A DNA stretch of 24,612 bases from CAZRIE01 sp964600075 (GTDB taxonomy: Bacteria > Bacteroidota > Bacteroidia > Flavobacteriales > Flavobacteriaceae). Position numbers and translations under genes: made by a program. Of the stretch, positions 23,042 through 24,612 are shown one piece after another (the first letter of the stretch is position 1; every line of letters begins with the position of its first letter). Below the pieces are notes generated by a model that worked only from the letters and a program-made list of their open reading frames with translations, had not been told where the DNA came from and did no database searches. The stretch spans positions 1 through 24,612 of the forward strand of contig CAZRIE010000063.1 of the NCBI GenBank assembly GCA_964600075.1. Direction: 5' to 3'.

Positions 23042-23200
23042 ATGAAAAAAGCAGTAAGTATTTTCGCAGTATTGGTAATGACAGTCGGAATGTTCTCTTG
23101 TGAAGCAGAAACTAATTTGGAGGAGACAGATGCAGTATACGAGCTTAATGTTGATGCAGCAACAGATAGAAATGATATTAAAACGGAAAGTAGGTCATAA
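23042..23200 (+). CDS. Very small acidic lipoprotein, 52 residues
   Basis: Starts MKKAVSIFAVLVMTVGMFSC, a clear type II signal with lipobox MFSC and Cys20. The mature part of 33 residues is acidic (EAETNLEETDAVYELN...) and ends in KTESRS. Bacteroidota genomes contain such mini-lipoproteins next to sensor genes, in my recollection, but no function is assigned. It has its own terminator at 23224-23259, and the TPR membrane protein begins 82 bases after its stop. Codon use and the textbook signal make it a credible gene in spite of its length. It could be a peptide ligand, a sensor cofactor or a simple envelope protein. Confidence 0.75.
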   Translation: MKKAVSIFAVLVMTVGMFSCEAETNLEETDAVYELNVDAATDRNDIKTESRS

Positions 23201-23223
23201 TAGTTTTAAACATAGAATAATCT

Positions 23224-23259
23224 AAAAAGTCTTAAATATACTCTTTAAGGCTTTTTTTT
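23224..23259 (+). terminator. Intrinsic terminator after the small lipoprotein
   Basis: AAAAAGTCTTAAA (23224-23236), loop TATACTC, TTTAAGGCTTTTT (23244-23256), one G-T wobble, followed by a run of eight T. It ends 23 bases before the TPR gene ATG, so expression of that gene needs a promoter overlapping the terminator or read-through. Confidence 0.8.
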
Positions 23260-23282
23260 ATACCTTGTATTTGTCTAAGTAT

Positions 23283-24612
23283 ATGTACCGAAAAAGCAAG
23301 ATATATTCAAAATACGTTGTTTTAAGCTTTTTTCTGCTTTCTGCCTTTTCTTGTACGAACAATATTAAAAAAACCGATGATGTTTTAGAAAACGGTATTA
23401 AGGACTCGGTAATGGAATGGATACGACAGGGTCGCAATAGAGACCTCAAAATAGGTTTTAGAGCGAATCAACTACAAAAAGCAAAAAGCCTTGCAGATAA
23501 GACTAAAAATGATTCTTTAAGGACAATTTTTTTTTCAAGACTTTCTTTAGCGTATTTAGAATTCGGAGACTCAGTATTATTTCGTAAGGCAAACTCTGAA
23601 GCCCTGAAACTTGCCGAAAATGTGGGTGATTCTGTAAAGTACGGGGAAGCACATTGGGATCTTGCCGATTTTTTTAGAAAGACAGGGGTATCAGACAGTG
23701 CTTACTATCATTTTTCAAAAGCACAAAAAATCTACGGTAATTTAGAAAAACAATTTGAATCGGGGAAGATGTTATACAACATGGCCATTGTACAGGCCGA
23801 CGTCAAAGATTATACCGGTAGCGAAATCAATACCATAGAAGCTATTGAAATTCTTAAACCTCTTAATGCATATAAGCAATTATATAGCTGTTATAGCAAT
23901 CTAGGTTCTATCACTAATGAATTAAAAGAGTACGATAGGGCCATCGAATACTATAACATCGCTTTACAATACCAAAAAAAAATAGAAAATGAAAATAATC
24001 TCGATCTAAGCCTTAAAAATAATATCGGAGCAGTATACCAAGAACAAGGTAACCATCAAGAGGCAATTCTGTATTTTGAGCAAGTATTACAAAACGGTTC
24101 AATCCTTGAAAAGGACCCTAAATTATATGCCCTGGCATTGAGTAACCTCGCCTATAGCAAATTCAAAATAGGCGAAAGAGCAGGTTTGCACGAAGAATTT
24201 GAAAGATCTATCAAAGTACTTGACAGTATTGGAAACATTACGGGCTTATCGATGGCCCATTACTGTTTCGCAGAGTTTTATTTAAATGAGAAAGACACAA
24301 TACAGGCTCTGGTATACGCCAATCAAGCACGTAAGTATGCCGAAAGGGCCAGCAATAACGAAAGGCTTTTACGGACATTACAACTTTTAGTTAAATTGGA
24401 GCCAGAGAAATCGATTGCATACAATCGGAAATATATCGCCCTGAACGACAGCCTTCAGCAAGAAGAAAGAAAGGTAAGGAACAAATTTGCCCGTATACGC
24501 TTCGAGACCGATGAGTTTATTGCAGAGAACAAATTGCTAGCACGTGAAAAGCAACTCTGGGCTGGTATTGCGGTGGCTATATTATTATTGGGCTTAATGT
24601 CTTACTTTATTA
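23283..24612 (+). CDS. TPR-containing membrane protein, probably a sensor histidine kinase; truncated by window end
   Basis: 443 residues visible, open at the window edge. The N-terminus (MYRKSKIYSKYVVLSFFLLSAFSC, Cys24) looks like a lipoprotein or uncleaved signal. Residues about 50-390 form a TPR array, with clear units such as YSNLGSITNELKEYDRAIEYYNIALQ and LKNNIGAVYQEQGNHQEAILYFEQVL. A long helix (about 390-425, QEERKVRNKFARIRFETDEF) leads to a membrane segment beginning LWAGIAVAILLLGLMSYF at about 426. This layout, periplasmic TPRs, coiled coil, one membrane helix, is that of Bacteroidota TPR sensor kinases of the HisKA_3 type, or of TPR LuxR-type regulators. The deciding C-terminal domain is outside the window. 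Confidence 0.85.
   Translation, partial: MYRKSKIYSKYVVLSFFLLSAFSCTNNIKKTDDVLENGIKDSVMEWIRQGRNRDLKIGFRANQLQKAKSLADKTKNDSLRTIFFSRLSLAYLEFGDSVLFRKANSEALKLAENVGDSVKYGEAHWDLADFFRKTGVSDSAYYHFSKAQKIYGNLEKQFESGKMLYNMAIVQADVKDYTGSEINTIEAIEILKPLNAYKQLYSCYSNLGSITNELKEYDRAIEYYNIALQYQKKIENENNLDLSLKNNIGAVYQEQGNHQEAILYFEQVLQNGSILEKDPKLYALALSNLAYSKFKIGERAGLHEEFERSIKVLDSIGNITGLSMAHYCFAEFYLNEKDTIQALVYANQARKYAERASNNERLLRTLQLLVKLEPEKSIAYNRKYIALNDSLQQEERKVRNKFARIRFETDEFIAENKLLAREKQLWAGIAVAILLLGLMSYFI

Overview
The window looks like a chromosomal segment of a marine-type member of the Flavobacteriaceae (Bacteroidota). The evidence is AT-rich DNA, many short lipoproteins with Bacteroidota-style signals, weak or absent Shine-Dalgarno sequences, and repeated matches to the Bacteroidota promoter form (-7 box TAnnTTTG, sometimes with a TTG about 17-21 bases upstream). 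LeuA, PheT, the ABC-F protein and the pseudouridine synthase all read like flavobacterial orthologues. The genus is not decided by the sequence alone. No insertion sequence, prophage, CRISPR array, tRNA or rRNA was seen.

Layout. 1-3.3 kb: a small secreted NTF2-like protein (minus) diverges from panB; then lspA, an RluA-type pseudouridine synthase that overlaps lspA by one base, and a DUF4252-type lipoprotein. 3.3-5.8 kb: a two-gene minus-strand unit, a helical-repeat protein of unknown function followed by an EamA/DMT transporter. 5.9-10.8 kb: leuA, leuB and pheT on the plus strand. 10.8-13.5 kb: a fasciclin-domain protein (minus), an unknown two-helix membrane protein (plus) and a surface-type lipoprotein (minus). 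13.5-18.6 kb: an ABC-F ATPase (minus), a thioredoxin-like lipoprotein (plus), a small transaldolase and an SDR enzyme (minus), and the SRP RNA gene (minus). 18.7-21.8 kb: a plus-strand run of glutaminyl cyclase, acyl-CoA thioesterase and a beta-helix lipoprotein. 22.1 kb to the edge: a LytTR regulator, a 52-residue lipoprotein, and the first 443 residues of a TPR-containing membrane protein, probably a sensor kinase, cut by the window end.

Most genes are housekeeping. The points that stand out are proteins with altered key residues. LeuB has Gly in place of a metal-binding Asp and sits in a leuA-leuB pair without leuCD. The ABC-F protein keeps one composite ATP site and has lost the other. 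The LytTR regulator lacks both the phosphoacceptor Asp and the conserved Lys of its receiver domain. A thioredoxin-fold lipoprotein has no CxxC. The last 2.5 kb (degenerate LytTR regulator, tiny acidic lipoprotein, TPR membrane sensor, and an 8-bp direct repeat between the first two) is the best candidate for an undescribed signalling arrangement; that link is inference.

Several start codons were moved inward because a promoter -7 box or a lipoprotein signal makes the longer form unlikely.
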